Below are positions 36,666-45,900 of a stretch of 64,000 nt of DNA, in pieces. The notes under the pieces are model-generated. The model ran no database searches. It saw nothing but the letters and a program-made list of their open reading frames with translations, and had not been told where the DNA came from. The translations under genes were made by a program, and so were the position numbers. Position 1 is the stretch's first letter. Each line of letters begins with the position of its first letter. Origin of the DNA: Vibrio sp. JC009 (GTDB taxonomy: Bacteria > Pseudomonadota > Gammaproteobacteria > Enterobacterales > Vibrionaceae); contig NZ_CP092107.1 in the NCBI RefSeq assembly GCF_029016485.1, positions 372,001-436,000 of the forward strand. Reading direction: 5' to 3'.

Positions 36666-37394
36666 GTGGTCAGAGTGTCCAAAGCAATATCATTTAAAAA
36701 CGTCGATAAATGGTTTGGAAATTTCCAGGCATTGAAAAATATTGACCTCAGCGTCGATGAAGGCGAAATCGTCGTTATCTGTGGCCCTTCCGGTTCAGGT
36801 AAATCTACGCTTATTCGCTGCATAAACGGTCTGGAGCAGTACGACTCTGGTTCAGTTCAGGTATTGGGCAGCCCGGAGCTGAGCAAACAGCAAGGCCGTG
36901 TCGGGATGGTTTTTCAGCATTTTCACCTGTTCCCGCACCTCACCGTTTTACAGAACCTGACCCTTGCCCCCATGCGTACACTGCAACTGTCAAAATACGA
37001 CGCTGAAGAAAGAGCTATGCACTTTCTTCGCCGCGTGCAGATTGAAGATCAGGCCGATAAATTTCCGGTTCAATTATCCGGCGGTCAGCAGCAGCGTGTA
37101 GCCATAGCCAGGTCCCTGTGTATGATGCCGAGCATAATGCTGTTTGATGAACCCACCTCTGCACTGGATCCTGAAATGATTAACGAAGTACTGGATGTCA
37201 TGGTTGAACTTGCAGGCGAAGGTATGACCATGGTTTGTGTTACTCATGAAATGGGGTTTGCCAGAAAGGTCGCAGACCGGGTGGTCTTTATGGACGAAGG
37301 AGAAATAATCGAAACAGCGCCACCACAACAGCTCTTTGCAAGTCCTCAGCATCAGCGCACAAAAGCATTCCTGAACCAGATACTCAGCCATTAA
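36666..37394 (+). CDS. Polar amino-acid ABC transporter ATP-binding protein
   Basis: 242-residue ATPase. GTG start (no ATG is available nearby; AACCAGG precedes it). Walker [14 protein letters not shown], signature [13 protein letters not shown], Walker [14 protein letters not shown] and the H-loop [21 protein letters not shown] are characteristic of the GlnQ/HisP (PAAT) group. It starts a four-gene unit: ATPase, permease, binding protein, permease. Confidence 0.93.
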   Translation: MVRVSKAISFKNVDKWFGNFQALKNIDLSVDEGEIVVICGPSGSGKSTLIRCINGLEQYDSGSVQVLGSPELSKQQGRVGMVFQHFHLFPHLTVLQNLTLAPMRTLQLSKYDAEERAMHFLRRVQIEDQADKFPVQLSGGQQQRVAIARSLCMMPSIMLFDEPTSALDPEMINEVLDVMVELAGEGMTMVCVTHEMGFARKVADRVVFMDEGEIIETAPPQQLFASPQHQRTKAFLNQILSH

Positions 37395-37395
37395 T

Positions 37396-38190
37396 ATGAT
37401 TAAGGTTCTTAAGCCCGTTATCTCCGCTATTTTACAGATACTGATCCTTGCGCTTGGGATCATGTGGTTGCTGGACAGCGGTGCTCAGGCAATGGGCTAT
37501 CAATGGCAATGGGAGCGGGTTCCCGGTTACCTGGCATTCTATGAAGACGGTGAGTGGTGGCCTGCAGAACTTGCTGAAGGCCTGATGGTAACCATCAGGA
37601 TATCGGCTCTTGCTCTGATAGCGACACTGCTTATCGGCTTAGTTACCGCCCTGCTCCGCCTGTCGGATTCTATTGTAGGCCGGGTGCTGGCAAGAAGTTA
37701 TGTGGAACTTATCCGCAATACCCCCCTGCTGGTTCAGATTTACCTGCTCTATTTTGTCTTTGGCCCGGTGATTGGTCTGGACCGGTTTTCCACCGCCGTT
37801 CTGGCACTGGCACTGTTTCAGGGTGCCTATACTGCCGAAATTTTCCGCGCAGGTTTAAACAGCATAGACAAGGGGCAATTTGAAGCGGCCCGTTCCCTTG
37901 GTCTGTCAAAATTCGATACCTACAGAGATGTTATTCTGCCGCAGGTGTTGCAAAGAACCCTTCCACCTCTAACAAACGAGGCGGTTTCTCTGGTTAAAAA
38001 CTCTTCTATCGTCAGCGTGATGGCGATATTTGATCTCACAACCGAAGGGCGAAATATAGTAGCGGAAACGGCAATGCCATTTGAGATCTGGTTTACCGTT
38101 GCCGCAATTTATCTGGTTTTAACACTTTCACTGTCGGGTTGTGCCGCGCTGCTGGAACACAGGCTTGGTGCACAGTGGAGAACACGCTAA
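37396..38190 (+). CDS. Polar amino-acid ABC transporter permease 1
   Basis: 264 residues, begins 2 bp after the ATPase stop. N-terminal hydrophobic helix, then a BPD_transp_1 core with five helices and the EAA-type loop GQFEAARSLGLSKFDTYRDVILPQ. The TPLLVQIYLLYF segment is typical of the HisM/HisQ group. It pairs with the second permease at 39035. Confidence 0.92.
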   Translation: MIKVLKPVISAILQILILALGIMWLLDSGAQAMGYQWQWERVPGYLAFYEDGEWWPAELAEGLMVTIRISALALIATLLIGLVTALLRLSDSIVGRVLARSYVELIRNTPLLVQIYLLYFVFGPVIGLDRFSTAVLALALFQGAYTAEIFRAGLNSIDKGQFEAARSLGLSKFDTYRDVILPQVLQRTLPPLTNEAVSLVKNSSIVSVMAIFDLTTEGRNIVAETAMPFEIWFTVAAIYLVLTLSLSGCAALLEHRLGAQWRTR

Positions 38191-38223
38191 TGGAAACACT
38201 GAAAACAACAGGGAGAACACTCC

Positions 38224-39030
38224 ATGAAAATATTTAAACAGGCTGTTACGGCGATCCTCGGCATGGCGTTGACTCTGCCGACAATCGCTGCAACACCCAA
38301 TCTGGATAAGATTAACGAACGAGGCACATTGAGAGTGGGAATGTCCACCTTTGTGCCCTGGGCAATGCGTAACAAGCAGGGCGAGCTTATCGGTTTTGAA
38401 ATTGATGTGGCTAAGCGACTGGCAAAAGATACAGGCTGGAAAGTGGAATTTGTTCCCACGGCCTGGGACGGCATCATCCCTGCCCTGCTGGCTAAGAAGT
38501 TTGATGTAATCATAGGTGGCATGTCAATCACTTCCGAGCGAGCCAAAAGCGTTCTGTTTACAACACCCTATTCACACTCTGGCGTTCAGGTAGCAGCCAG
38601 CAAAGAACTGGCAGACGGGTTCAGCACCTTTGCTAACTTTAACTCCAGAAGGATAAAAATCGCAGCCCGTCGCGGTGCGCATACGGTTCAGGTAGCCAGA
38701 GAGACTTTCCCTAAAGCAAAAATCCTTCAGTTTGATGATGATGCTCAGGCATTTCAGGAAGTGCTCAACGGCAATGCTCACGCGGTAGTCGCCTCCAGCC
38801 CTAAACCTGAGCACGAAGTAATTAAACACAGCGATGCACTTTTCCTTCCGTTCACTGAGCGACTGGCAAAGGGCAACGAAGCCTTTGCAGTTCGTTTAGG
38901 AGAAGAAGATAAAAAAGCGTTTTTTGATGCATGGATAAAAGCCCGCACTGAGGACGGATGGTTGTCAGAGCGATATGAATACTGGTTTGCATCACTGGAC
39001 TGGCAAAACCAGGTAGCTCAGGGGCAGTAA
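38224..39030 (+). CDS. Amino-acid ABC transporter substrate-binding protein
   Basis: 268-residue periplasmic protein with a signal peptide (about 1-22) and SBP_bac_3 fold: GTLRVGMSTFVPWAMRNKQGELIGFEIDVAKRLA, FDVIIGGMSITSERAKSVLFTTPY. The Trp/Met instead of the usual Pro-Phe-type N-terminus motif and the acidic/aromatic pocket do not identify the ligand. Placed between the two permease genes, an unusual position within PAAT operons. Confidence 0.92.
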   Translation: MKIFKQAVTAILGMALTLPTIAATPNLDKINERGTLRVGMSTFVPWAMRNKQGELIGFEIDVAKRLAKDTGWKVEFVPTAWDGIIPALLAKKFDVIIGGMSITSERAKSVLFTTPYSHSGVQVAASKELADGFSTFANFNSRRIKIAARRGAHTVQVARETFPKAKILQFDDDAQAFQEVLNGNAHAVVASSPKPEHEVIKHSDALFLPFTERLAKGNEAFAVRLGEEDKKAFFDAWIKARTEDGWLSERYEYWFASLDWQNQVAQGQ

Positions 39031-39034
39031 TCAA

Positions 39035-39943
39035 TTGGAAAAGGTCAGCTCGATTAAAACGCGAAAGCAAACCAAAACTGGTGCGCTGAACCGGCTGGAT
39101 TATATCCTGCTGGTACTCATCGCTCTTGTTGCAACCTGGTTGTATTACCGCTCTTCCATTGGTGTGAATTACCACTGGAACTGGTCTGCTGCAATCGAGC
39201 TGATTTTTACCCCGAGAGCAAACGGCAACCTGCCCTACTTCTTTGAAGGGATTATTGCCACTTTCAGGCTAAGTGCCTGGGGCATGGTACTGGCCCTGCT
39301 GCTGGGGACCACTTTAGGCCTTGCACGGCACTCGCATATTCCGGTTTTCCGGATCCCTGCAACGGCCTATATCCAGCTGATCCGCAATATTCCGCCGCTG
39401 GTTTTTGTTTTTATCTTCTATTTTTTTGTCTCCAATCAGCTGATCCCGGTACTGGGGCTGGAGGCGTTACTGCGTGAACATAACGGCCAGATTAACGCAT
39501 TGCAGTCTGTTTTGTTTGGTAAAGCGAGTTTATGGGAAAACCTGCTCTCAGGCGTACTTTGTGTTGGCCTTTTGTCTGCAGCCTACATTGCTGAAGTGGT
39601 CCGGGCTGGGCTGGAAGGCATTGAAAAAGGTCAGTGGGAAGCGGCAGACGCTCTGGGTTTATCCGTCTGGTCAAAATACCGCTATGTTATCGCGCCACAG
39701 GTTCTCAGCGCCATTGCTCCCCCGTTAGCGGGACAGACCATTTCGCTGATTAAAGACTCTTCCATTGTCTCACTAATATCCATACAGGAGCTGACGTTTG
39801 TCGGAACAGAGATGGCAAACTCGTCCGGACTTATCTTTGAGATCTGGCTGCTGGTTGGTTTCTCCTATCTGATATTGTGTCTGGCACTTTCTCTGTTGTT
39901 CTCAAAACTCGAATCAAAAAGCAGAAAACACCTGCTGCAATAG
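39035..39943 (+). CDS. Polar amino-acid ABC transporter permease 2
   Basis: 302 residues with a TTG start (AGGGG 10 bp upstream); longer than permease 1 because of an N-terminal charged extension and about 90-residue periplasmic segment. EAA loop: GQWEAADALGLSVWSKYRYVIAPQ. The two permeases probably form a heterodimer. Four bases separate it from the binding-protein stop. Confidence 0.9.
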   Translation: MEKVSSIKTRKQTKTGALNRLDYILLVLIALVATWLYYRSSIGVNYHWNWSAAIELIFTPRANGNLPYFFEGIIATFRLSAWGMVLALLLGTTLGLARHSHIPVFRIPATAYIQLIRNIPPLVFVFIFYFFVSNQLIPVLGLEALLREHNGQINALQSVLFGKASLWENLLSGVLCVGLLSAAYIAEVVRAGLEGIEKGQWEAADALGLSVWSKYRYVIAPQVLSAIAPPLAGQTISLIKDSSIVSLISIQELTFVGTEMANSSGLIFEIWLLVGFSYLILCLALSLLFSKLESKSRKHLLQ

Positions 39944-40028
39944 CCAGCATATCACTTGCATATCTTATGCATATACAAAAAACTCATAATCAGGACTATG
40001 CTTATAAAAGAAGAATACGTTTTTTGGT

Positions 40029-41855
40029 GTGCCTATGAGCCGAGATTTTAAACCGTTATTGCCATCCCTCTCCCTTTCTTTTGCTTTCGCATTGCTCCTT
40101 CTCTCGTCGCCTGCAAGCGCTGCCGATACAAACACAGTACTTAGTTATACCCCAATGACCATAGGTCTGCTTGGCGGGCTGGCACTCTTTCTTTACGGAA
40201 TGGAGAAAATGTCGGACGCCCTGAAACGGGCTGCCGGTGACCGAATGAAAACGCTGCTGGCAAAGCTGACCACTAACCGGTTTATGGGTGTCATGACCGG
40301 CGCAGGGCTAACCGCAGTTATTCAGTCTTCCTCAGTGACCACTGTCCTGCTGGTCGGTTTTATTTCCGCCGGCCTGATGTCTTTAACTCAGGCTGTTGGT
40401 GTCATCATGGGGGCAAATATAGGTACCACAGTTACAGCTCAGATCATTGCCTTTAAAGTGACAAAAGCCGCTCTGGCTATGGTGGCAGCCGGCTTTGCTA
40501 TCAGCTTTGTTTCCAAACGAGAAATCAACCGTCATTACGGCAATATGCTTTTCGGCCTTGGTCTTATCTTCCTTGGCATGAATCTGATGAGCGAAGCCAT
40601 GGCACCGCTTCGTACATACGAGCCTTTTATTAACGCCATGGCGACCATGGATAACCTCTTCCTGGCAATTTTGCTTGCAGCGACATTCACGGCACTGGTT
40701 CAGTCTTCTTCTGCAACTACCGGTATTGTTATTGTCCTTGCAGGGCAAGGCTTTATTCCTCTGGAAACCGGTATTGCACTGGCAATGGGTGCCAACATTG
40801 GGACCTGCGTTACCGCAATTCTGGCGTCTATCGGTAAATCAAGAGAAGCAGTACAGACCGCTGCCGTACATGTTTCCTTTAATATTCTGGGCGTACTTAT
40901 CTGGCTGCCGCTGATTGGATTCCTCAGCCAGTTAAGCGTCAGTATCTCACCTGTTTATGCCGATCTTTCCGGAATGGACAAACTCGCCGCTGAACTGCCA
41001 CGACAAATCGCCAATGCCAATACTCTGTTTAACCTGTGCAATACCATCATTATGCTGCCGTTCGCAGGTTTGTTTGTCGCTTTTGTCCGTAAGATTTTTC
41101 CGCACAAACCAACCCCACCTGCGAAAAAGAAAAGCAAAGCGGTTAAACCTAAGTATCTGAATAATGATTTTCTTCCGACACCTGATTTAGCTCTTGATCA
41201 GGCACAGTTAGAGCTGGGCCGCGTAGGCAGACGCGTTTGTAATATGATGAACGACCTGCCATCACTGGTTGACAAAAACTTTACCGAAGCAGAAAAAACC
41301 ACCATCAGAGAGAAACTCAGCAATATTGAAAAAATAGAAGACGAAGTGGACGAGCTGCATGCTGAAATCCTCTCTTACCTGGGAAGGTTAAGGCTGGAGC
41401 CTCTTTCAGATCAGCAGAGCAGCCGGCAGATAAAACTGATAAGTATGACCGACCAGCTTGAAAGCATCGCTGACTTAATTGTCGATGCGATGCTGCCTAT
41501 GGCTTACAAAGCGCTGAATACCAATATCAGCATCAGCCCGGATATGCGGCTGACGCTGGATGCAGTTCAGAACAAAGTAAATGAAGCCATGCTAAACAGC
41601 GTAAACGCCATCCGCCGAAACGACGACACTCTGGCTGAAAACGTGCTGAATGCGAAAAGAGAGCTGAACTCCCTGCTGGATGTTGTGCTTACCCACCAGG
41701 CAGAACGCCTGATTGAACCAGATGCAAAACGCCTGAAAGTATTCCGCTATGAAATGGAGTGGGTTGAGCAGCTCAAACGTATTTACACCATCAGTAAACG
41801 GATTGCGAAATCTCAGTTGAGGAAACGATCTGTATACAGAGGGAACAGTGCCTGA
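40029..41855 (+). CDS. Na+/phosphate cotransporter family protein with PhoU-like tail
   Basis: 608 residues (GTG 40029; ATG 40035 two codons later is an equal choice). A hydrophobic leader (about 10-32) precedes two repeats of the Na/Pi-cotransporter fold, each with a QSSS motif: AVIQSSSVTT near 98 and ALVQSSSATTG near 223. From about 390 the protein becomes helical and charged and resembles PhoU (regulatory). Similar to NptA/YjbB. It likely imports phosphate with sodium; other anions possible. It ends two bases before the convergent FAH gene. Confidence 0.9.
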   Translation: MPMSRDFKPLLPSLSLSFAFALLLLSSPASAADTNTVLSYTPMTIGLLGGLALFLYGMEKMSDALKRAAGDRMKTLLAKLTTNRFMGVMTGAGLTAVIQSSSVTTVLLVGFISAGLMSLTQAVGVIMGANIGTTVTAQIIAFKVTKAALAMVAAGFAISFVSKREINRHYGNMLFGLGLIFLGMNLMSEAMAPLRTYEPFINAMATMDNLFLAILLAATFTALVQSSSATTGIVIVLAGQGFIPLETGIALAMGANIGTCVTAILASIGKSREAVQTAAVHVSFNILGVLIWLPLIGFLSQLSVSISPVYADLSGMDKLAAELPRQIANANTLFNLCNTIIMLPFAGLFVAFVRKIFPHKPTPPAKKKSKAVKPKYLNNDFLPTPDLALDQAQLELGRVGRRVCNMMNDLPSLVDKNFTEAEKTTIREKLSNIEKIEDEVDELHAEILSYLGRLRLEPLSDQQSSRQIKLISMTDQLESIADLIVDAMLPMAYKALNTNISISPDMRLTLDAVQNKVNEAMLNSVNAIRRNDDTLAENVLNAKRELNSLLDVVLTHQAERLIEPDAKRLKVFRYEMEWVEQLKRIYTISKRIAKSQLRKRSVYRGNSA

Positions 41856-41857
41856 GG

Positions 41858-42472
41858 TTACTCAGCGACCCACTCAACTTCAATAATAGTCCGGTCGGCA
41901 CATTTTATACGGCCGGTAAATACATCTCCGGGATGTATTACACCAACACCGGAAGGTGTGCCAGTCATAACGATATCGTTGGTTTGCAAACTGGTGTAAC
42001 TGCTAAGCTCCTGCAAAATAACCCTTGGCGGATAAAGCATCTGACTAACATGTCCGCTCTGAATACGGACGCCGTTAATATGCAGTTCCAGACTGAGGTC
42101 ATTAAGATCGATGCCATCCATCGGAATAAAGCGACTTAATACGGCCGAGTGATCAAAACCTTTTGCTCTTTCCCACGGCAAACCTTTTTCTTTCAGCCTG
42201 CTTTGCAGATTACGCTTGGTAAGATCTAATCCAAACCCAACAGCTGCAAGGCTCTTACGCCTGACAAGAAAACAAATTTCGGCTTCGTAGTGCAGCGGTT
42301 CCTGGTGGAAGGAGATAAGGCGGTTAGCAATTGCGGAATTGGGTTTATTAAAAACCACCATCTGCTCGGGTATCTGATTTCCCAGCTCGTGAATGTGTTC
42401 CACATAATTTCGTCCGATACAGACTAACTTCGACGGTTTTACCTTACGGTCACCCAGTACTACAGTATTCAC
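41858..42472 (-). CDS. Fumarylacetoacetate hydrolase family protein
   Basis: 204 residues. GTG start with GGAAGG 6 bp upstream. FAH-fold markers: CIGRNYVEH (substrate), YEAEICFLV (metal-binding Glu pair), FDHSAV and DIVMTGTPSGVG. It resembles YcgM/oxaloacetate decarboxylase-like or acylpyruvase (FAHD1) proteins that cleave C-C bonds in 2-oxo acids. Physiological substrate unknown. Confidence 0.88.
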   Translation of the reverse strand: MNTVVLGDRKVKPSKLVCIGRNYVEHIHELGNQIPEQMVVFNKPNSAIANRLISFHQEPLHYEAEICFLVRRKSLAAVGFGLDLTKRNLQSRLKEKGLPWERAKGFDHSAVLSRFIPMDGIDLNDLSLELHINGVRIQSGHVSQMLYPPRVILQELSSYTSLQTNDIVMTGTPSGVGVIHPGDVFTGRIKCADRTIIEVEWVAE

Positions 42473-42571
42473 TTAACCTTCCGTGGTGATTCAAAAACTT
42501 ATAAGCAAAAATTATAACTTAGCAAAGTTGCATTCAGATAATTCCATGCTGATCTTTTTGCGCTTCATAAC

Positions 42572-42612
42572 ACAAAAAAAAGCCCGTCATGGATAAGACG
42601 AGCTTTTTCATT
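42572..42612 (-). terminator. Terminator of ppnP
   Basis: On the minus strand AAAGCTCGTC-ttatccat-GACGGGCTTTTTTTT forms a 9-bp stem with one bulge and a long T-run, just after the ppnP stop. Confidence 0.82.
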
Positions 42613-42625
42613 CAATGAATACCGG

Positions 42626-42907
42626 TTACAGATATTCACACAAGTACGCGGTGGATACTGCAACTTTCAGGTCAAACGATGAGTTACCTACAACTTCAAA
42701 ATACTCACCTGCATTAAAAGTTGACCAATCCTCATCACCCACGCGCTTGATAGTCAGTGAGCCCTTAACAACGGTCATACGCTCAGGCGCTTCCGTGCCG
42801 AAAGTGTACTCACCCGGAGCCATCACACCAACACTGCTGCTTTCTCCGTCCTGAGTAAACGCCAGTGACTTCACTCCACCATCAAAATAACTGTTTTCTT
42901 TAATCAT
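42626..42907 (-). CDS. ppnP: Pyrimidine/purine nucleoside phosphorylase
   Basis: 93-residue small cupin matching E. coli PpnP (YaiE): SVGVMAPGEYTFGT, ERMTVVKGSLTI and the C-terminal TAYLCEYL. It splits nucleosides with phosphate to give ribose-1-phosphate, a link to the ribose and adenosine genes in this window. Monocistronic with a terminator. Confidence 0.93.
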   Translation of the reverse strand: MIKENSYFDGGVKSLAFTQDGESSSVGVMAPGEYTFGTEAPERMTVVKGSLTIKRVGDEDWSTFNAGEYFEVVGNSSFDLKVAVSTAYLCEYL

Positions 42908-43114
42908 GCTACTTCCTGTTAATGATTATTTAATTAACGATACTCTTCTTTTTAGCTGAATACGGCACGATGCACAAGCCCCTATTTTTATCCGGCACGT
43001 GCAATATACTCATCTTTAGCTATGTTTTAGATATCACTAAATTACCTGTTTTAAATCCAAATATCATCCCCATATTTAAAACAGGCGCAACATCAAACAG
43101 ATACAGGATCGATT

Positions 43115-43771
43115 ATGTCAGCTAACATTCAACTTTACTCTCTGGCTACACCAAACGGACAAAAAGTCGGAATTGCCCTTGAAGAGATGGGCCTGGACTA
43201 TGAAGCCCACACCATTGATATCCGTAACGGCGACCAATTTACAGAAGAATTTATAAAAATTAACCCAAACTCCAAAATCCCGGCAATTGTTGACACGACC
43301 GGAAACAATGGTGAGCCACTGGCAATCATGGAGTCCGGAGCAATCCTTCTTCACCTTGCTGAAAAAACGGGGAAATTCCTTCCTGAAGATGCGGCAAAAC
43401 GCAGTCATACCCTGCAATGGCTTTTCTGGCAAATGGGAGGACTTGGGCCTATGTTCGGTCAGTTTGGTCATTTCACTAAGTTTGCCCCTCAGGAGTTTGA
43501 TCTCTCCTACGGCCAGGATCGCTATACCAAAGAGACCAAACGCCTGCTTGCTGTTCTGGATAAGCAGTTGGAAGGTAAAGAGTTTGTCATTGGCGATGAG
43601 CTGACTATTGCAGACTTCTCAATTCTGCCTTGGATTGTTTGTCTGGATCGGTTCTACGGTGCTAAAGAAACGCTTGAGTTAAACAGCTACCAAAATGTCA
43701 CCCGCTGGACCGAAGCTCTGCTGGCGCGCCCCGGTTTTCAAAAAGGAATGGCGGTTTGTAAGATCAGCTAG
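43115..43771 (+). CDS. Glutathione transferase-like disulfide reductase (YfcG/YghU group)
   Basis: 218 residues. N-terminal thioredoxin-like half with SLATPNGQKVGIALEEM (the TPNGQKV motif typical of Nu-class YfcG, YghU and Ure2p), NSKIPAIVD with cis-Pro, and ESGAILLHLAEKTG which binds glutathione gamma-Glu. C-terminal all-helical half has FVIGDELTIADFSILPWI. Likely a GSH-dependent disulfide reductase/peroxidase. A structured repeat follows 13 bp after the stop. Confidence 0.9.
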   Translation: MSANIQLYSLATPNGQKVGIALEEMGLDYEAHTIDIRNGDQFTEEFIKINPNSKIPAIVDTTGNNGEPLAIMESGAILLHLAEKTGKFLPEDAAKRSHTLQWLFWQMGGLGPMFGQFGHFTKFAPQEFDLSYGQDRYTKETKRLLAVLDKQLEGKEFVIGDELTIADFSILPWIVCLDRFYGAKETLELNSYQNVTRWTEALLARPGFQKGMAVCKIS

Positions 43772-43784
43772 TACAAATGTCACC

Positions 43785-43889
43785 GCCAGAAGGCTGGTAT
43801 CGATAAGCAGACCGTCCTCGCCATGGATGGCGAGATCGAGCTACATGGATGTATTCATGCGTGTCTGTGTTCGATACCTGCCTTCTGGC
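43785..43889. repeat. 105-bp multi-hairpin intergenic element
   Basis: Terminal arms GCCAGAAGGCTGGTATCGA (43785-43803) and TCGATACCTGCCTTCTGGC (43871-43889) pair with one mismatch. Inside, CAGAC/GTCTG pair and enclose two hairpins: CTCGCC-atggat-GGCGAG and CATGGAT...ATTCATG. The layout resembles a cloverleaf-like mobile intergenic repeat known from marine gammaproteobacteria; a single copy is seen in this window. Confidence 0.75.
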
Positions 43890-43994
43890 AGCCTCCAAAC
43901 TCAATAGAGCAATTTTGTTCAAGTTTTATATCGAACTCTTAACTATATTATGGGAAAATAATAGCCCAGAGATATATTGAGATTCGGTAGTTTT

Positions 43995-44822
43995 ATGAAG
44001 TCAGAAAACCACTTTCAGTTTGCAGCAAGTAAGTACCTTAAAGGGGTAACAACGCTGGATGCAAATATGAGTGACTTTTCTTACGATAAGCATGCCCATG
44101 AGGAGTACTCCATCGGCGTTACTCTTCAGGGAAGGCAGGACTTTTTTAGCTGCCGCAGCTTTCATAAAAGCTCTCCGGGAAGGATCGTACTGTTTAATCC
44201 AGATGATGTTCATGACGGACATTCCGGTGGTGACACCAATCTGAAATACAGCATGCTCTATTTACACCCGGATGCACTTAAAACTCAGTTTAAAGCACTT
44301 GGCATAGATGAAAACCAGACTCTCAGAGTCGAAGGTACCGTACTTGATGATGCGATACTAAGTCATCAGATACTCTCTTTTTCTGAACTGATTCAGGAAG
44401 AGAACGCTTCGAAAATTGAACAGGAGTCAGGTCTTTTTCAGATTGCCCGGTCACTGGTCCGCATGAGCGGTCAGTTGCAGGAAACCACTCCCGACTCCCG
44501 GACAGATAAACTGCTGATAAAAGCAAAAGAGTTTATTCAGGCAAACCTGCATCAGGATATCGCCATTGACGATATAGCAGCGGCCGCCAATATGTCCAAA
44601 TTTCATTTTATCCGGCTATTTCGTTCTCAGTTTGGTATTACTCCGCACCAGTATGTTCTCAATTGCCGCATCAATAGTGCCCGTAAGGCTTTAGAAACAG
44701 GCCTGCCTTCCATTGATGTTGCTCAGGCATGCGGATTTGCGGACAGCAGTCACCTCAACCGACGCTTTAAGCGTTACTTTGGGATGACACCGAAGCAGTA
44801 CCAACTACAACTTTCTCAATAA
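43995..44822 (+). CDS. AraC family transcriptional regulator
   Basis: 275 residues from ATG 43995 (the upstream TTG at 43977 is less likely). N-terminal cupin sensor domain: HAHEEYSIGVTLQGRQDFF and VLFNPDDVHDGH (metal-binding-like His residues). C-terminal two helix-turn-helix motifs: AIDDIAAAANMSKFHFIRLFRSQFGITPHQY and SIDVAQACGFADSSHLNRRFKRYFGMTPKQY. It lies 24 bp before a LysE-type exporter gene, a common regulator/exporter pair. Confidence 0.92.
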   Translation: MKSENHFQFAASKYLKGVTTLDANMSDFSYDKHAHEEYSIGVTLQGRQDFFSCRSFHKSSPGRIVLFNPDDVHDGHSGGDTNLKYSMLYLHPDALKTQFKALGIDENQTLRVEGTVLDDAILSHQILSFSELIQEENASKIEQESGLFQIARSLVRMSGQLQETTPDSRTDKLLIKAKEFIQANLHQDIAIDDIAAAANMSKFHFIRLFRSQFGITPHQYVLNCRINSARKALETGLPSIDVAQACGFADSSHLNRRFKRYFGMTPKQYQLQLSQ

Positions 44823-44846
44823 AACAGCCAGAATTAGAAATTTATC

Positions 44847-45455
44847 ATGCTAGAAATTTTTGCTTACGCATTCAGCGTTATGTACAGTCCCGGCCCTATG
44901 AACCTGCTTGGCCTTCACAGCGGTATTCAGGGGAAGGCAAAAGCCCACTTTGGATTTTACGTAGGCGTGGGGGCAGCCATGCTGATCCTGTTTATCTCTT
45001 TAAGCTTTTTGGGCGCGCAGGTTGTCAATAAGTCCATTCTTCCGTATATCAGCATTCTTGGTTGCTGTTATATGGTCAATATCGCCTGGAAAGTATTCAG
45101 GGCTAAGGTTGATATCGGTGAATCAAAACAGAAAAAAAACGGCCTTAAATTCCGTGATGGTCTGTTTATGCACCTGCTTAACCCAAAAGCTCTGATTGCA
45201 ACGCTGCCAATCTCTACCATTCAGTTTCCGGCCGTTGGAATTGCCGGAACACAAATTATTTTCTGGTCTCTGATCTTATCCATATTCGCGTTTGGTGCAC
45301 CTGCCGGCTACGCGGTTGCAGGCTCTGTCCTTGGGAAGAAAATCGAAAACCCACTTTACTTCAGAAGCTTTAATATTCTGATGTCTGTTTTGCTGGTTTA
45401 TGTCGCAGCAAGTATCAGCTACGAGCATGTTTATCTCGCCTGGAGCGGTAGTTAA
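44847..45455 (+). CDS. LysE family amino-acid exporter
   Basis: 202-residue inner-membrane protein with about six helices. The N-terminal SPGPMNLLGLHSGIQG motif is the LysE/RhtB signature (PGP), and LFMHLLNPKALIATLPI is the second conserved block. Exports an amino acid or analogue; substrate unknown. Likely co-transcribed with and controlled by the AraC regulator just upstream. Confidence 0.9.
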   Translation: MLEIFAYAFSVMYSPGPMNLLGLHSGIQGKAKAHFGFYVGVGAAMLILFISLSFLGAQVVNKSILPYISILGCCYMVNIAWKVFRAKVDIGESKQKKNGLKFRDGLFMHLLNPKALIATLPISTIQFPAVGIAGTQIIFWSLILSIFAFGAPAGYAVAGSVLGKKIENPLYFRSFNILMSVLLVYVAASISYEHVYLAWSGS

Positions 45456-45537
45456 AACTTAGGTTTAATAGGATAGGCAGAGTGAATTTGATATCATAAG
45501 CGATTCAGAACTCAGATAGACCAGAAGGAATTGCATT

Positions 45538-45900
45538 ATGTTATGGCGGAGACTTTCTACTTTACTGCTCGCCAGTTTCACTCTTTTATTTTCCGTGTCA
45601 GGTAACGCTGCAGCCACACGCGCAGAAATTGCCTGGAAGTTAATTGATCAGGGCGTTTTTCTTGTGGATGTCCGAACGCCACAGGAATATCAGGCAGGTC
45701 ACCTTGAAGGCTCGGTTAACTACCCTTTGCAAGTGATCGACAGGGCTTTTCAACAAGTTCCTAAGAATACGCCCATTGTTGTGTATTGCAGAAGCGGTAA
45801 CCGCTCAGGCCAGGCATTTCAATATCTGACTCAACACGGCTATCAATACGTCTTTAATGGTGGCGGGTTACGGGAATTGCAGGCAGCTAAACCGCAGTAA
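45538..45900 (+). CDS. Periplasmic rhodanese-like protein (PspE-type)
   Basis: 120 residues with a signal peptide (about 1-24) and a single rhodanese domain: VDVRTPQEYQAGHLEGSVNYP and active-site loop YCRSGNRSGQA with Cys84. PspE-type enzymes transfer sulfane sulfur in the periplasm. AGAAGGA precedes ATG by 8 bp. Isolated between the exporter and the repeat-rich region. Confidence 0.9.
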   Translation: MLWRRLSTLLLASFTLLFSVSGNAAATRAEIAWKLIDQGVFLVDVRTPQEYQAGHLEGSVNYPLQVIDRAFQQVPKNTPIVVYCRSGNRSGQAFQYLTQHGYQYVFNGGGLRELQAAKPQ

